Source: Hypericibacter terrae
GTDB lineage: Bacteria; Pseudomonadota; Alphaproteobacteria; Dongiales; Dongiaceae
DNA length: 64,000 nucleotides
Assembly: GCF_008728855.1 (NCBI RefSeq)
Contig: NZ_CP042906.1
Location: 5,795,001-5,859,000, forward strand
Direction: 5' to 3'
In this document: one piece after another, positions 10,884-19,472 of the stretch
How positions within the stretch are numbered: the stretch's first letter is position 1
Layout of the letters: every line of letters begins with the position of its first letter
The notes under the pieces: generated by a model
The model's database searches: none
Told to the model about the DNA's origin: nothing
The model's input: the letters and a program-made list of their open reading frames with translations, nothing else
Position numbers and translations under genes: made by a program

Positions 10884-13040
10884 ATGGCGCTGACAGCTCT
10901 CATCACCCGACCCGATGACGACGCCGAACCGCTGGCCGCGGCGCTGATCGCGCGCGGCATCACGGTCGTGCGCGAGCCCCTGCTCGCGGTCAAGCCCGTC
11001 GCCGATGCCGTGGTCGATCTCGAGGGCGTGCAGGCGCTGCTCTTCACCAGTGCCAATGGCGTGCGCGCCTTCGCCAATCTTTCCCAGCGCCGCGATCTCC
11101 CGGTCTTCGCGGTGGGCGACAACACCGCGCGCACCGCGCGCGCCACCGGCTTCGACAATGTCGAGAGCGCCGCCGGTGCGGTCGACGATCTGGCGCGGCT
11201 GGTCGCGCGCCGGCTCGATCCCAAGCGCGGCGCCTTGTTCCATGCGGCGGGCTCGGCCGTTGCCGGCGATCTCGCGGGCCTGTTGAGCGAGAAGGGCTTC
11301 GAGCTCAGGCGCGTCATGCTCTATTCGGCCGATCAGGCGGCCGCGCTGACCGATGATGCCAGGACGCGACTCGAGCACGGCGAGATCGGCCTGGTCCTGC
11401 TGTTCTCGCCGCGCACGGCCGAGACCTTCGTGACGCTGGTGCGCGGTGCCGGCGACGCCGCGGTCCAGGGGATCGGGCAGGCGACGGCACTCTGCCTCAG
11501 CCCCGCCGTCGAGAAGGCGGCGCAAGGCCTGCCCTGGCGTTCGCTCCTGACGGCGGAGAAAGCCGATCTGCCCTCGATGTTGCGGCTGGTCGACCAGGCC
11601 GCCGAGGCGGCGCGGCCGGTTGTCAGCAGTGCCGCCACGCGCGACACGGCCAATGCCGGCGACACGCCGGCGCCGGCCGATATCGAGGCCGCCTTGAAGC
11701 GGATGGCGCGCCGTCCGCCGCCGGCGCGACGCTTCGCGCTGGTGGCAGGGCTCCTGATCCTGGTGGTGGCCGTCGTCGCCTCCCGGCCGCTCTGGCAACC
11801 CTTCATCGATCGCCTGACGACGACCTCGGAAACGGTGGTTCCCGCCTCGACCGACAGCGCCGGCACCGGCACGACCTCGACGGCCGCCGGCGCCTCGAAC
11901 GATACCAGCCTCGCCGCCGTCAAGGCGGAGGCGGCCCAGCTCGAAAGCGATCTCGCCCTGATGCAGGCCGCGATGGAACGGGCGGCGACCGAGCGCCAGG
12001 CGCAATGGGAGCGCATCGGCGCGCTCGAGAAGCAGATGGGCGATCTCAGCCCGAAGCTGGACGCGCTGGTCAAGGCGCAGGCCGAGCTGCAGGACAAGAT
12101 GGGACAGCAGACCTCGGGTGCAGCGACCGCTGCACCGGCGCTCCCTGAGGATATCGCGGCCCTGCCGGGCGAAATCGCGGATCTGCGTGCGAAGCTCGAG
12201 AGTCTCGCCGCCGCCGCGGCTCCGGCTCCGGCTCCGGCACCCAGCGAGGGCAGTGCCGACAACGCCGCACTCTCGAATCTGCAAACCTCGCTCGATCGGC
12301 TGTCGAACGAGAACGCGTCGCTCAAGGCGGCGCTCGACCAGGCGACGCAGCGCTTGAGCGCGCTCGACCAGCTGCAGCAGGAAAATGCCGCGCTGAAAGC
12401 CACGCTCGACCAGACCGCGCAGCGCCTGACGGCGCTGGAGGCGCGGCCCGTCGCCGCCACGGGCGAGGCCAAGAATGCGGCGCTGCTGCTGGCGACGGCG
12501 CAGCTCAAGAGCGCCATCGCGGCCGGACGCCCCTTCAATGCCGAGCTGCAGGCGGTCGACGGGCTCGCGGCCGACGATGACGGGCTGGCCGATGTCCTGA
12601 CCAAGGCGCATCTGACCCTGGGGAACTTTGCGCCCCAAGGGCTGCCGACCGCCTCGACCTTGCTGCAGCAGGTGCCGGGCCTGGTGGATGCGGCGCTGGA
12701 AACGTCCGGCGGCGCGCTCGCGGAGACTCCCTCCGGCAAGGGCTGGCTCGACCGGCTGCTGTCCGGCCTGTCGAAGCTGGTCAAGGTCAGGCCCAGCGAT
12801 GGCACCGCGACCGGCGACAACAATTCCGACCGGCTGGCGCGCGCCGAAAACGCCGCGGCGGCGGGCGACCTCGCGGCCACGAAGGCGGCGCTGGACGGCC
12901 TGACCGGGCCTGCGGCCGATGGGGTCAAGAGCTGGCGCGAGAACGCCGCCGCACGCCTCGCGGCCGATTCCACGCTCGATGGGCTCGAGCAGGCGGCCCT
13001 CGCCCGCGTCGCGGCCTCGCCTTCCACCGGCGGCGGCTGA
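10884..13040 (+). CDS. hemD: HemD-mitofilin fusion: uroporphyrinogen-III synthase + membrane-anchored Mic60-like domain
   Basis: A single uninterrupted 718-residue frame joins two proteins. Residues 1 to about 237 form a uroporphyrinogen-III synthase: MALTALITRPDDDAEPLAAA, VQALLFTSANGVRAFANL, VFAVGDNTARTARATGF and LLFSPRTAETF. A Pro/Ala-rich linker leads to one transmembrane helix (about 284-300), a long Ala/Gln/Leu coiled coil (about 342-520) and a C-terminal mitofilin-type domain (about 525-715) with ENAAAAGDLAATKAALDGL. In related bacteria hemD and the mitofilin/Mic60-like gene are usually adjacent but separate. ATG 10884 has AGGA eight bases upstream. The fusion would tether HemD to the inner membrane with Mic60 in the periplasm. 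It is followed 23 nt later by hemY. Confidence 0.9.
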   Translation: MALTALITRPDDDAEPLAAALIARGITVVREPLLAVKPVADAVVDLEGVQALLFTSANGVRAFANLSQRRDLPVFAVGDNTARTARATGFDNVESAAGAVDDLARLVARRLDPKRGALFHAAGSAVAGDLAGLLSEKGFELRRVMLYSADQAAALTDDARTRLEHGEIGLVLLFSPRTAETFVTLVRGAGDAAVQGIGQATALCLSPAVEKAAQGLPWRSLLTAEKADLPSMLRLVDQAAEAARPVVSSAATRDTANAGDTPAPADIEAALKRMARRPPPARRFALVAGLLILVVAVVASRPLWQPFIDRLTTTSETVVPASTDSAGTGTTSTAAGASNDTSLAAVKAEAAQLESDLALMQAAMERAATERQAQWERIGALEKQMGDLSPKLDALVKAQAELQDKMGQQTSGAATAAPALPEDIAALPGEIADLRAKLESLAAAAAPAPAPAPSEGSADNAALSNLQTSLDRLSNENASLKAALDQATQRLSALDQLQQENAALKATLDQTAQRLTALEARPVAATGEAKNAALLLATAQLKSAIAAGRPFNAELQAVDGLAADDDGLADVLTKAHLTLGNFAPQGLPTASTLLQQVPGLVDAALETSGGALAETPSGKGWLDRLLSGLSKLVKVRPSDGTATGDNNSDRLARAENAAAAGDLAATKAALDGLTGPAADGVKSWRENAAARLAADSTLDGLEQAALARVAASPSTGGG

Positions 13041-13063
13041 GAGCAGGAGGACGCGCAAGGCCC

Positions 13064-14521
13064 ATGCGCAGCACGCTCTGGTTTCTCCTGAAGCTTGCGA
13101 TCCTGATCGCGGCGGCGATCTGGATCGCGGACCGGCCCGGCCATGTCAGCTTCGACTGGCTCGGCTGGCGCGTCGACACCAGCGTCGGCGTGCTGCTGGC
13201 CGCGCTGCTGTTGCTGATGGCGCTCGCGGCCGTGCTCTACCGGCTCTGGCATGTGATCGTGCGGGGACCCCGCCGGCTTTCCGAACGCCGCGGCGAACGC
13301 CAGCGCCTCAAGGGCTATCGCGCCCTGACGCAAGGCATGGTCGCGGTCGCGGCGGGCGACGCCGAAGAGGCCAAGCGTCAGGCGCGCATCGCGCATGGGC
13401 TGCTGAAGGAACCGCCCCTGACCTTGCTGCTGGCGGCTCAGGCGGCGCAGCTCTCCGGCGACGAGACGGCCGCAAGGCGTTATTTCACCGCCATGCTGGA
13501 GCGGCCCGAGACGGCCTTCCTCGGCATGCGCGGCCTGCTCAACCAGGCGCTCGCCAAAGGCGACACCGGCGAAGCCCTGAAGCTGGCCTCCAAGGCGCAT
13601 GAAGAACGCCCGCAGGCCGGCTGGGCCGCGAAGGCGCTGCTCGATCTCGAATTGAAGCAGGGCGAATGGATCTCCGCGCGCCGCACGGCCAAGGCCGCCG
13701 AGAAGCTCAAGGTCATCGATCGCGAGCGCTATCGCCGCATCGAAGGCATTTCCTATCTCGAGCAGGCGCGGCTCGAGGCCGAAGCGGTGCGCGCCACGGC
13801 GCTGGCGCGCGATGCGGCGCGGCTCTTGCCGGATTTCGTGCCGGCCCTGGCGATCGAGGCGCGGGTGCTGGCGCGGGCCGGCCGCGAGCGCGAGGGCGAG
13901 AAGATTCTGGAGAAGGCCTGGAACCGCGGGCTCGGCCATCCGACCATCGCCAGCGCCTATGCCGCGATAAGGCCCAATGAAAGCGCGCTCGACCGGGCGC
14001 GGCGCTTCGAGAAGCTGACCCATGGACGGCCCGACGCGACCGAGAGCCGGCTGACACTGGCGGAAACCGCGATCGCCGCGGGGCTCTGGGGCCCGGCGCG
14101 AAGCAGCCTCGAGGCGGTGGCGGCAACGGAACGGTCGGCGCCCTCCTTGCGCCTCTGCCGGCTGATGGCCCGGCTCGAAGAAGGCGAGCATGGCGATCTG
14201 GCCGCCGCGCGGCGCTGGCTGATGGCGGCGGCCGATGCGCCGCCCGATCCCGCCTGGGTCTGCAATCATTGCGGGGCCACGGCCGGCGATTGGACCGCGC
14301 GCTGCGGCCACTGCGGCGAGTTCGACAGCCTGGCCTGGAAGGAAGGGGCTCGCGTGGTGCTGGCCCTGGGCGGGGTCGCGGGCGAGACGCGCAGCAGCGA
14401 AGCGCGCTTTCTGCCGGCAAGCCCGACGTCAGCCGCGCCGGCGCCGGCTGTGGCTGCCGCCGGCGATCCCAAGGCGGAGACCGGTGCTGCGCCGATCGAC
14501 GCCGCGCGCCTCATCACCTGA
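13064..14521 (+). CDS. hemY: HemY-like protein with TPR domain and C-terminal zinc ribbon
   Basis: This 485-residue inner-membrane protein has two N-terminal membrane segments (about 5-21 and 42-62) bracketing a short periplasmic stretch, the typical HemY N-terminal domain. A TPR-like helical region follows to about residue 390. Near the C terminus a CxxC-x10-CxxC cluster (C400, C403, C414, C417; CNHCGATAGDWTARCGHCG) with FDSLAW predicts a rubredoxin-like zinc ribbon. This protein is unrelated to protoporphyrinogen oxidase HemY; its role in heme synthesis is not defined. It forms an operon with hemC and hemD-mitofilin. GGAGG lies about 13 nt before the ATG. Confidence 0.9.
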   Translation: MRSTLWFLLKLAILIAAAIWIADRPGHVSFDWLGWRVDTSVGVLLAALLLLMALAAVLYRLWHVIVRGPRRLSERRGERQRLKGYRALTQGMVAVAAGDAEEAKRQARIAHGLLKEPPLTLLLAAQAAQLSGDETAARRYFTAMLERPETAFLGMRGLLNQALAKGDTGEALKLASKAHEERPQAGWAAKALLDLELKQGEWISARRTAKAAEKLKVIDRERYRRIEGISYLEQARLEAEAVRATALARDAARLLPDFVPALAIEARVLARAGREREGEKILEKAWNRGLGHPTIASAYAAIRPNESALDRARRFEKLTHGRPDATESRLTLAETAIAAGLWGPARSSLEAVAATERSAPSLRLCRLMARLEEGEHGDLAAARRWLMAAADAPPDPAWVCNHCGATAGDWTARCGHCGEFDSLAWKEGARVVLALGGVAGETRSSEARFLPASPTSAAPAPAVAAAGDPKAETGAAPIDAARLIT

Positions 14522-14535
14522 GACAGAAAAAGAAA

Positions 14536-14563
14536 ACGGCCGGCAGGGAACTCCGCCGGCCGT
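14536..14563 (-). terminator. Intrinsic terminator for the glsB-like gene
   Basis: ACGGCCGGC (14536-14544) pairs perfectly with GCCGGCCGT (14555-14563) around a 10-nt loop. Read on the minus strand the hairpin is followed by TTTTCTTTTTCTG, a good U-tract, and it sits just after the glsB-like stop codon. On the plus strand there is no T-run, so it serves mainly the minus-strand gene, though it also lies 15 nt beyond the hemY stop. Confidence 0.8.
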
Positions 14564-14588
14564 CTCCCGCGATTCGGAAATAGGCGCC

Positions 14589-14840
14589 TCAGGCGCGCCG
14601 GATCAAACGGAAGCCGACCAGCAGGATCACCGCTCCCAGGATGGCGACGAGCAGGCTGTGAAGATTGAAGCCGCTCACATCGCCGAAGCCGAGCTGGGTT
14701 CCGATGAAGCCGCCGATCACGGCGCCCACGATACCGATGACGATGGTGACGATGATGCCGCCCGGATCGTTGCCCGGCATGATGAATTTGGCCAAGGCGC
14801 CGGCCACGAGGCCGAGCAGGATCCACGAAAGAATGCCCAT
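14589..14840 (-). CDS. GlsB/YeaQ/YmgE family stress-response membrane protein
   Basis: This 83-residue, almost entirely hydrophobic protein begins MGILSWILLGLVAGALAKF and contains MPGNDPGG and IVGAVIGGFIGTQLG, the signature of the transglycosylase-associated (GlsB/YmgE) family. Three membrane helices are predictable. Members are small inner-membrane proteins often induced by envelope or osmotic stress; a molecular activity is not known. It is monocistronic, with its own terminator immediately downstream. Confidence 0.92.
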   Translation of the reverse strand: MGILSWILLGLVAGALAKFIMPGNDPGGIIVTIVIGIVGAVIGGFIGTQLGFGDVSGFNLHSLLVAILGAVILLVGFRLIRRA

Positions 14841-14959
14841 TGTCGAAACTCCCTTCTCTCCAGCCGGCCTCCCGAGGGAATGCCGATCGCCAAGCGCCCC
14901 CGTGACGCCGACAAGAACGCCAATCTAGAACGTCGCGGGTGGTCGCAAAAGAGGGGAAG

Positions 14960-14985
14960 CGGGCGGCATCGGCGGATGCCGCCCG
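14960..14985 (-). terminator. Likely terminator of phoD-family gene
   Basis: CGGGCGGCATC (14960-14970) and GATGCCGCCCG (14975-14985) form a perfect 11-bp stem with a GGCG loop, 22 nt after the phoD-family stop. On the minus strand the stem is followed by CTTCCCCTCTTTTG, a weak pyrimidine-rich tail, so it is a plausible but not textbook intrinsic terminator. Confidence 0.6.
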
Positions 14986-15007
14986 TTCCCGATCGAGTCG
15001 CGATTCC

Positions 15008-16630
15008 TCAAACGGCCGGTGTCAGCTCGACTCGGAAGAGATCCTGATTCTTCATGTCCTTGAGCGTGACGGTCATGGCGTTGCTGGTGCCGTCGATATG
15101 GACATGCCCGAAGAACTGATAACCGGCGCTGGGCGCGAGGTTGGATTTTCCGGCATCGGGCGCCTTGATGTATTTGAGTTGCGGTCCGAAGGTCGGATCG
15201 AGCTCGTTCGGCCCGAAGGTGCCGGCGTTGAGCGGCCCCGAGACGAACTCCCAGAAGGGCTCGAAGTCCGGGAACTTCGCCTGGTTCGGGTCGTAGAAAT
15301 GCGCCGCGGTGTAATGCACGTCGGCGGTGAACCAGACCGTGTTGGCGATGCCGCTCTGCTTGATGAAGCGCAGCAGGTCGGCGATCTCGAGCTCGCGGCC
15401 CAGGGGCGGCCCGTCGTTCCTGTTGGCGATGGCTTCGAAATTGTCGCCGTCCGGAACCACCAGGCCGATCGGCATGTCGGCCGCGATCGCTTTCCACACG
15501 GCTTTGCTCGCCTTCAATTCCTGCTTCAGCCAGGCCACCTGCTCGGCGCCGAGGAACGCGGTGTCGGGTCCGGCGACGGGCTGGAGGTTCTTCGAATTGT
15601 CGCCGCGATAGTTGCGCATATCGAGCATGAAGACATCGAGCAGCGGTCCGTAATGGATCACCCGATACACGCGGTCGCGGTTCTGCGGATCGATGCGCAT
15701 CGGCATGTAGTCGTGGAAGGCGCGGCCGGCATAAGCCGAGAGCAGTGCCAGGCTCTTCACCTGATAGCGGTCGTCATTGCCGATGATCTGGCGCGGATAC
15801 CAGTTGTTGCGGGTTTCGTGATCGTCCCATTGCGCGAGGATCGGCACCGCCGCGTTGAACGCGCGCAGGTTTGCATCCATGAGGTTGTATTTGTAGTTGC
15901 CGCGATATTCGGCCAGCGTCTCGGCGACCTTGGACTTCTCCTCGATCACGGTGTTCTTCCAGATGGATCCGTCGGGCAATGCCGCTTCGGCCTTGAGCGG
16001 TCCGTCGGCATAGATCGAATCGCCGGAATGAAGGAAGAAATCCGGGTTCAGCCCTTCCATCGCCTTGAAGATCGTCATGCCGCCGATGTCGGGATTGATG
16101 CCCCAACCCTGTCCCACCACATCGCCGCCCCAGACGAAGGTGACGTCGCGCTTGTCGGCCGGCGCGGTCCGGAACCGGCCGGTGAGGGGCTCGCTGAGGC
16201 TGGTGAGGTCGGTCAGATCCTCGAAGCTTACGCGGTAAAAAACCTCCTGGCCCGCCGGCAACCCGGTGAACTGCAGGCGGGCGGTGAAGTCGCCTTCCTC
16301 GAGCGCCGCCGGGCCGATCGCGCGGCTCGACTCGCTGAAGCTCTCGGTGAGCGAGTAGTCGACGATCATCCGCGCCGGCCGGTCGGTTCGGGCCCAGACG
16401 ATGGCGCCGTCGGCACCCACGTCGCCGCTTTGCAGCCCGTGGGTGATGAGCGGGCGGCTGCCGGTCGCCAGAGCAGGGCGGGCCATCAACAGCGAGGCGC
16501 CGGGGGCCGACAGCAGGGCGGCGCCGAGACTGGCGGAACCCGTCCGCAGCAGCCAGCGGCGCGAGATCGCCGGCCAGAGCCGGGCGTCGGCGGTTGAGTT
16601 CGAAGCAGGCTTGGTCCGTTTGGTGCGCAT
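15008..16630 (-). CDS. phoD: Alkaline phosphatase D (PhoD) family phosphodiesterase, Tat-exported
   Basis: This 540-residue protein has a twin-arginine signal peptide with R24-R25 in SRRWLLRTGSASLG and an AxA-like cleavage region near residue 55. The mature part shows the PhoD domain order: GLQSGDVGADGAIVWARTDR, FVWGGDVVGQGWGINPDIGG, DFFLHSGDSIYADGPL, LAQWDDHETRNNWYP, VFMLDMRNYRG and WFTADVHYTAAHFYDP. The Asp/Asn/His residues in these blocks are the metal ligands of PhoD enzymes, which hydrolyse phosphate mono- and diesters in the periplasm with Ca/Fe cofactors. It probably scavenges phosphate. No Pho box was identified with confidence upstream. Confidence 0.94.
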   Translation of the reverse strand: MRTKRTKPASNSTADARLWPAISRRWLLRTGSASLGAALLSAPGASLLMARPALATGSRPLITHGLQSGDVGADGAIVWARTDRPARMIVDYSLTESFSESSRAIGPAALEEGDFTARLQFTGLPAGQEVFYRVSFEDLTDLTSLSEPLTGRFRTAPADKRDVTFVWGGDVVGQGWGINPDIGGMTIFKAMEGLNPDFFLHSGDSIYADGPLKAEAALPDGSIWKNTVIEEKSKVAETLAEYRGNYKYNLMDANLRAFNAAVPILAQWDDHETRNNWYPRQIIGNDDRYQVKSLALLSAYAGRAFHDYMPMRIDPQNRDRVYRVIHYGPLLDVFMLDMRNYRGDNSKNLQPVAGPDTAFLGAEQVAWLKQELKASKAVWKAIAADMPIGLVVPDGDNFEAIANRNDGPPLGRELEIADLLRFIKQSGIANTVWFTADVHYTAAHFYDPNQAKFPDFEPFWEFVSGPLNAGTFGPNELDPTFGPQLKYIKAPDAGKSNLAPSAGYQFFGHVHIDGTSNAMTVTLKDMKNQDLFRVELTPAV

Positions 16631-16941
16631 CCTTCGCTCTCCCGAATCGGTTGGTATCGTTTGGGCCTGGGGCGGACCCTAGGGGCGGACAAGGGCGGGG
16701 GTGTGACGAGAGCGTTGCATTGGCATCACATTGGGCGGCTGCAGCCGGATGACGCACCGGAGCCGGCCCGGAATGGCGCGGCCCGACCCCGCACTAAGGC
16801 TCTATTGACCATTCTCGGCTAGGTTTGGACCCTGTTCCGCGGCGGCGAGCGCCGGTTTCCCGGTGCCCCGCCCCGATTTACCATGGTTGACGGAACTGGG
16901 GCGCCTGCTCTAGCGTGCGCCGCCTTATGGATACCCCGGTC
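16631..16941. other. Intergenic region between phoD and tRNA-Thr
   Basis: This 311-base gap holds no gene I can support. It contains the upstream region of the minus-strand phoD-family gene and, at its right end, the candidate promoter of tRNA-Thr (16887-16914). The remainder is GC-rich with no repeat or structured RNA recognised. Confidence 0.4.
16887..16914 (+). promoter_or_regulatory. Candidate promoter of tRNA-Thr
   Basis: TTGACG (16887-16892) and TCTAGC (16909-16914) are separated by 16 bp and lie 27 bp before the mature tRNA 5' end, a normal spacing for a tRNA promoter. The -35 box is a strong match to the housekeeping consensus and the -10 box a weaker one. Confidence 0.5.
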
Positions 16942-17016
16942 GCCGCAGTAGCTCAGGGGTAGAGCAACGCATTCGTAATGCGTGGGTCGGGGGTTCAATT
17001 CCCTCCTGCGGCACCA
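16942..17016 (+). tRNA. tRNA-Thr (anticodon CGU)
   Basis: A complete cloverleaf of 75 nt with encoded CCA: acceptor GCCGCAG pairs with CTGCGGC, D stem GCTC/GAGC, anticodon stem ACGCA/TGCGT around loop TTCGTAA giving anticodon CGT, and T arm GGGGG-TTCAATT-CCCTC. It reads ACG threonine codons. A run of six T follows the CCA and may end transcription. The next gene is an acyltransferase whose start lies 387 nt away. I see no duplicated tRNA 3' end downstream, so there is no evidence that an element integrated here. Confidence 0.97.
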
Positions 17017-17403
17017 TTTTTCACCCCGGCAGATCGTCGCCTTTCTTCCGGCATGCGGCTGTGGGCCCATGGCGGCAGGATTCTTTCTAAGGATCCGCCC
17101 GCTCCTCCCGATCTCGATCTTCCCCCTGCGTCGCTGCTCGGGATCTCCCCGGCTTTCGAAAGCCGTGCGATCAAGGTCGTTCCCCTGAATGTGCAGGCAG
17201 AGACCAGGATTCTGTTCAGCGTCACCGTCCAGCCATCGATCGCCGGGGGAATCAGCAGCAACCCAACGTTGCAATCATTGACGGTCCTCTCCCTTTCGGC
17301 GCACTGTGATATTTGCCTGCCCTGTTCGAATCCAATTTCGAACTTCGCCTTCATCTTCCAGGATGCCGCCTGCTTCCCGTCGCGCTCCGGTCAGCCGATT
17401 CCT
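17017..17403. other. Intergenic region tRNA-Thr to acyltransferase
   Basis: This 387-base gap is less GC-rich than most of the window. The reading frame of the acyltransferase is open through much of it (back to 16978, inside the tRNA), but that extension has no family similarity and overlaps the tRNA, so it is treated as non-coding. No promoter, repeat or RNA structure was recognised with confidence. Confidence 0.4.
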
Positions 17404-18441
17404 ATGAATCAATCCCCCGCTCCGTTTCGCTTGCGAGGAATTCAATGCCTGCGTGCCCTCGCGGCGCTGCTGGTGGTGATCCAGCACGCCGTCTTCTTCG
17501 CCAGTCAGGCCGAAGGCCGGGACATCACCTTCTTCCTCCGCTTTCAACTCGGGGCCAGTGGCGTTTTTCTGTTTTTCATGCTCTCCGGCTTTGTTATGGC
17601 CATGCAGGTCGGCCAGACGCCGCGGCGCTTCGCCTTGCACCGGATCGTGCGCATCTATCCTGGTTATCTGCTGGCCTTGGCGGGACGCACGCTGCTGTTC
17701 GCCCTGCTTTCCCCGTTCGCTCCCGGCCTCCCTCGGACATTCGATTTCGACCTCTCGCTGCTCCTGCTGCCGACCGGCAGGCTGGTCGATAGCGTGGCGG
17801 TGCCTTACTGGTCTCTCATCTACGAGATGTGCTTCTATTTTCTTCTCTTGGTCATGATCTCGATGAGGTTCAGGCACGCCGGATACGCGACCGCGATGCT
17901 CGCCTGGGCCGTTGCAATATTGCTGGCGCCCACGCTCGGTATCACGAGCGGCTTCTGGGGCGCTGCCGATGTCACCCAGATCCTGTTCTCGCCATTCAGT
18001 CTCTTTTTCATTGGCGGGTTTCTGCTTTCCAGCGCCCTGTATGCAGGCCAGCGGCTCGCTTTTGCCCTGTGGCTCCTTCTCGTTGTGGCCGCGTCGATCG
18101 GACAAGGCACCGTGGTGACTCCGTTCTTCGCGGGGATTATCGTAGTCGGCAGTCTCCTGATCGCGCTGACGAGCGTCCCTCAGATCGCGTGGCCGTCTCC
18201 GCTCGCCCGATTGGGCGATGGATCCTATGGCCTCTATCTGCTGCATTTGCCGATCATCTATGGACTTTTTCTGTCCCTGGCCGGCGCCGGTTATGGATTC
18301 TGGCCTCTCTTCGCGATCTTGTTTGATGCGGCCCTGATCGGTGCGGGCGCCTTCGGCCTGTTCGAATGCGCGCTCTATAGAGACCGTCTGCGTCCCTTGG
18401 CCGATCGTCTATCGGGCCGCCTTCGACCCGTCGCGGTCTGA
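17404..18441 (+). CDS. Acyltransferase 3 family membrane protein
   Basis: This 345-residue polytopic protein begins MNQSPAPFRLRGIQCLRALAALLVVIQHA, the hallmark opening of acyltransferase-3 proteins (R-G-x-x-x-L-R-A-x-A, then the catalytic His of VVIQHAVFF). About nine to ten membrane helices follow, including FFMLSGFVMAM with the family's S-G-F and an R-x-x-R-I-x-P motif (HRIVRIYPGYLLAL). Such proteins O-acetylate or acylate exported sugars, lipopolysaccharide or membrane molecules at the inner membrane. The substrate is not deducible. ATG 17404 matches the family start. Third-position GC is visibly lower than in neighbours, which may mark horizontal acquisition. Confidence 0.88.
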   Translation: MNQSPAPFRLRGIQCLRALAALLVVIQHAVFFASQAEGRDITFFLRFQLGASGVFLFFMLSGFVMAMQVGQTPRRFALHRIVRIYPGYLLALAGRTLLFALLSPFAPGLPRTFDFDLSLLLLPTGRLVDSVAVPYWSLIYEMCFYFLLLVMISMRFRHAGYATAMLAWAVAILLAPTLGITSGFWGAADVTQILFSPFSLFFIGGFLLSSALYAGQRLAFALWLLLVVAASIGQGTVVTPFFAGIIVVGSLLIALTSVPQIAWPSPLARLGDGSYGLYLLHLPIIYGLFLSLAGAGYGFWPLFAILFDAALIGAGAFGLFECALYRDRLRPLADRLSGRLRPVAV

Positions 18442-18488
18442 ATCTCCGCCGACGGAAAATCGGCCCGGCATCCCTCCGGCGTCGCCGC

Positions 18489-19202
18489 TCAGGGCTGCGC
18501 CTGCCAGCTTTCGGCAGCGGCCTCGGCGGCGTCGATCTCCTCGCTTGTCAGGGTCGGGGCAACGGCCTGGATCGCCTGCAGCGCATCCTCGTCGCCGTCA
18601 TTGGCCGCGAGGCGAAACCACATATAGGCCGCCTTCATATCCACGGGCACGCCTTCGCCCCGCGCATAGATCAACCCCAGATTATACTGCGCCTCGGAGT
18701 ATCCCTTGTTGGCGGCGGCGGTGAACCAGCGGAGGGCTTCGGCCGGGTCGGCCGGCCGGCCCGTGCCGCTCAAGGCCATCGCTCCCAGATTGTTCATGGC
18801 CGCCGCATTGCCATGCTGCGCCGCCTTGAGATACCAGTCGGCGGCGGTGGCGAGATTCTTCACCACCCCCTGGCCCTGCGCATAGAGGTCGCCCAGCTCC
18901 ATCTCGGCATCTGGCTGGCCCTGGGCGGCGGCCTTCTCGAACCAGTAGCGTGCCGTCGAATAGTCCACCGGCGAGCCATCGCCGCGGTGATACATCCAGC
19001 CGAGCTTGTACTGGGCCTCCGCATTGCCGGCCTCGGCCAGCGGCCTCAATTCGCGGAAGGCGATCTGCCAGTCGCCATGGGCAAGGGCCTCGGCGGCTTC
19101 GTCCAATCCGGCGCGAGCGGGCTCCAGCGGCGCACCGACGACCAGCGCCAGGATCGCCAGCAGGGCCGCCATCCCGGTCACACGCTGTCTGATGGCCTGC
19201 AT
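18489..19202 (-). CDS. Secreted Sel1-repeat (TPR-like) protein
   Basis: This 237-residue protein has a cleavable signal peptide (about residues 1-31, ending ARA) and four tandem Sel1-like repeats, recognisable by AEAQYKLGWMYHRGDG, DAEMELGDLYAQGQG, AAMNNLGAMALSGTG and SEAQYNLGLIYARGEG, each followed by an A-x-x-W-F/Y-x-x-A-A helix. Sel1 arrays are protein-interaction scaffolds, here predicted periplasmic. The gene is convergent with the acyltransferase and divergent from the sigma-factor gene. No enzymatic domain is present. Confidence 0.9.
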   Translation of the reverse strand: MQAIRQRVTGMAALLAILALVVGAPLEPARAGLDEAAEALAHGDWQIAFRELRPLAEAGNAEAQYKLGWMYHRGDGSPVDYSTARYWFEKAAAQGQPDAEMELGDLYAQGQGVVKNLATAADWYLKAAQHGNAAAMNNLGAMALSGTGRPADPAEALRWFTAAANKGYSEAQYNLGLIYARGEGVPVDMKAAYMWFRLAANDGDEDALQAIQAVAPTLTSEEIDAAEAAAESWQAQP

Positions 19203-19472
19203 CGAACCTCGGGGTTTTTAGGGTCCGGTGAGCGTCATTCGCGGCTCGGAGCTTAGCCGGTCCCGGCCGCGTTGGGCCAGGGCAACGGCGGGGCCCATCA
19301 GGGTGCTGCGGGGGCTCGCCATGGTAGGATGACGAGACGGCAGCGACGGGACGGCCCGCTTCGGGGCGCTCCCGATCCTGGCAGCAGGCCCGGAATAAAT
19401 CCCGGGGCCGGCCGTTGTCTTGTGGAAGCGGGATCCTCTCGGAGCGGGATCGGGGAAGGCGGATTTGAGGGC

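Noticed and set aside
11333-14311. 992-codon minus-strand open frame opposite hemD and hemY
   Set aside because: Composition (Ala/Arg/Ser/Pro repeats) is that of a mirror frame; the plus-strand products are clearly HemD-mitofilin and HemY.
16978-17403. N-terminal extension of the acyltransferase frame into the tRNA
   Set aside because: It starts inside the tRNA-Thr gene and has no similarity to the family, so the start is ATG 17404.
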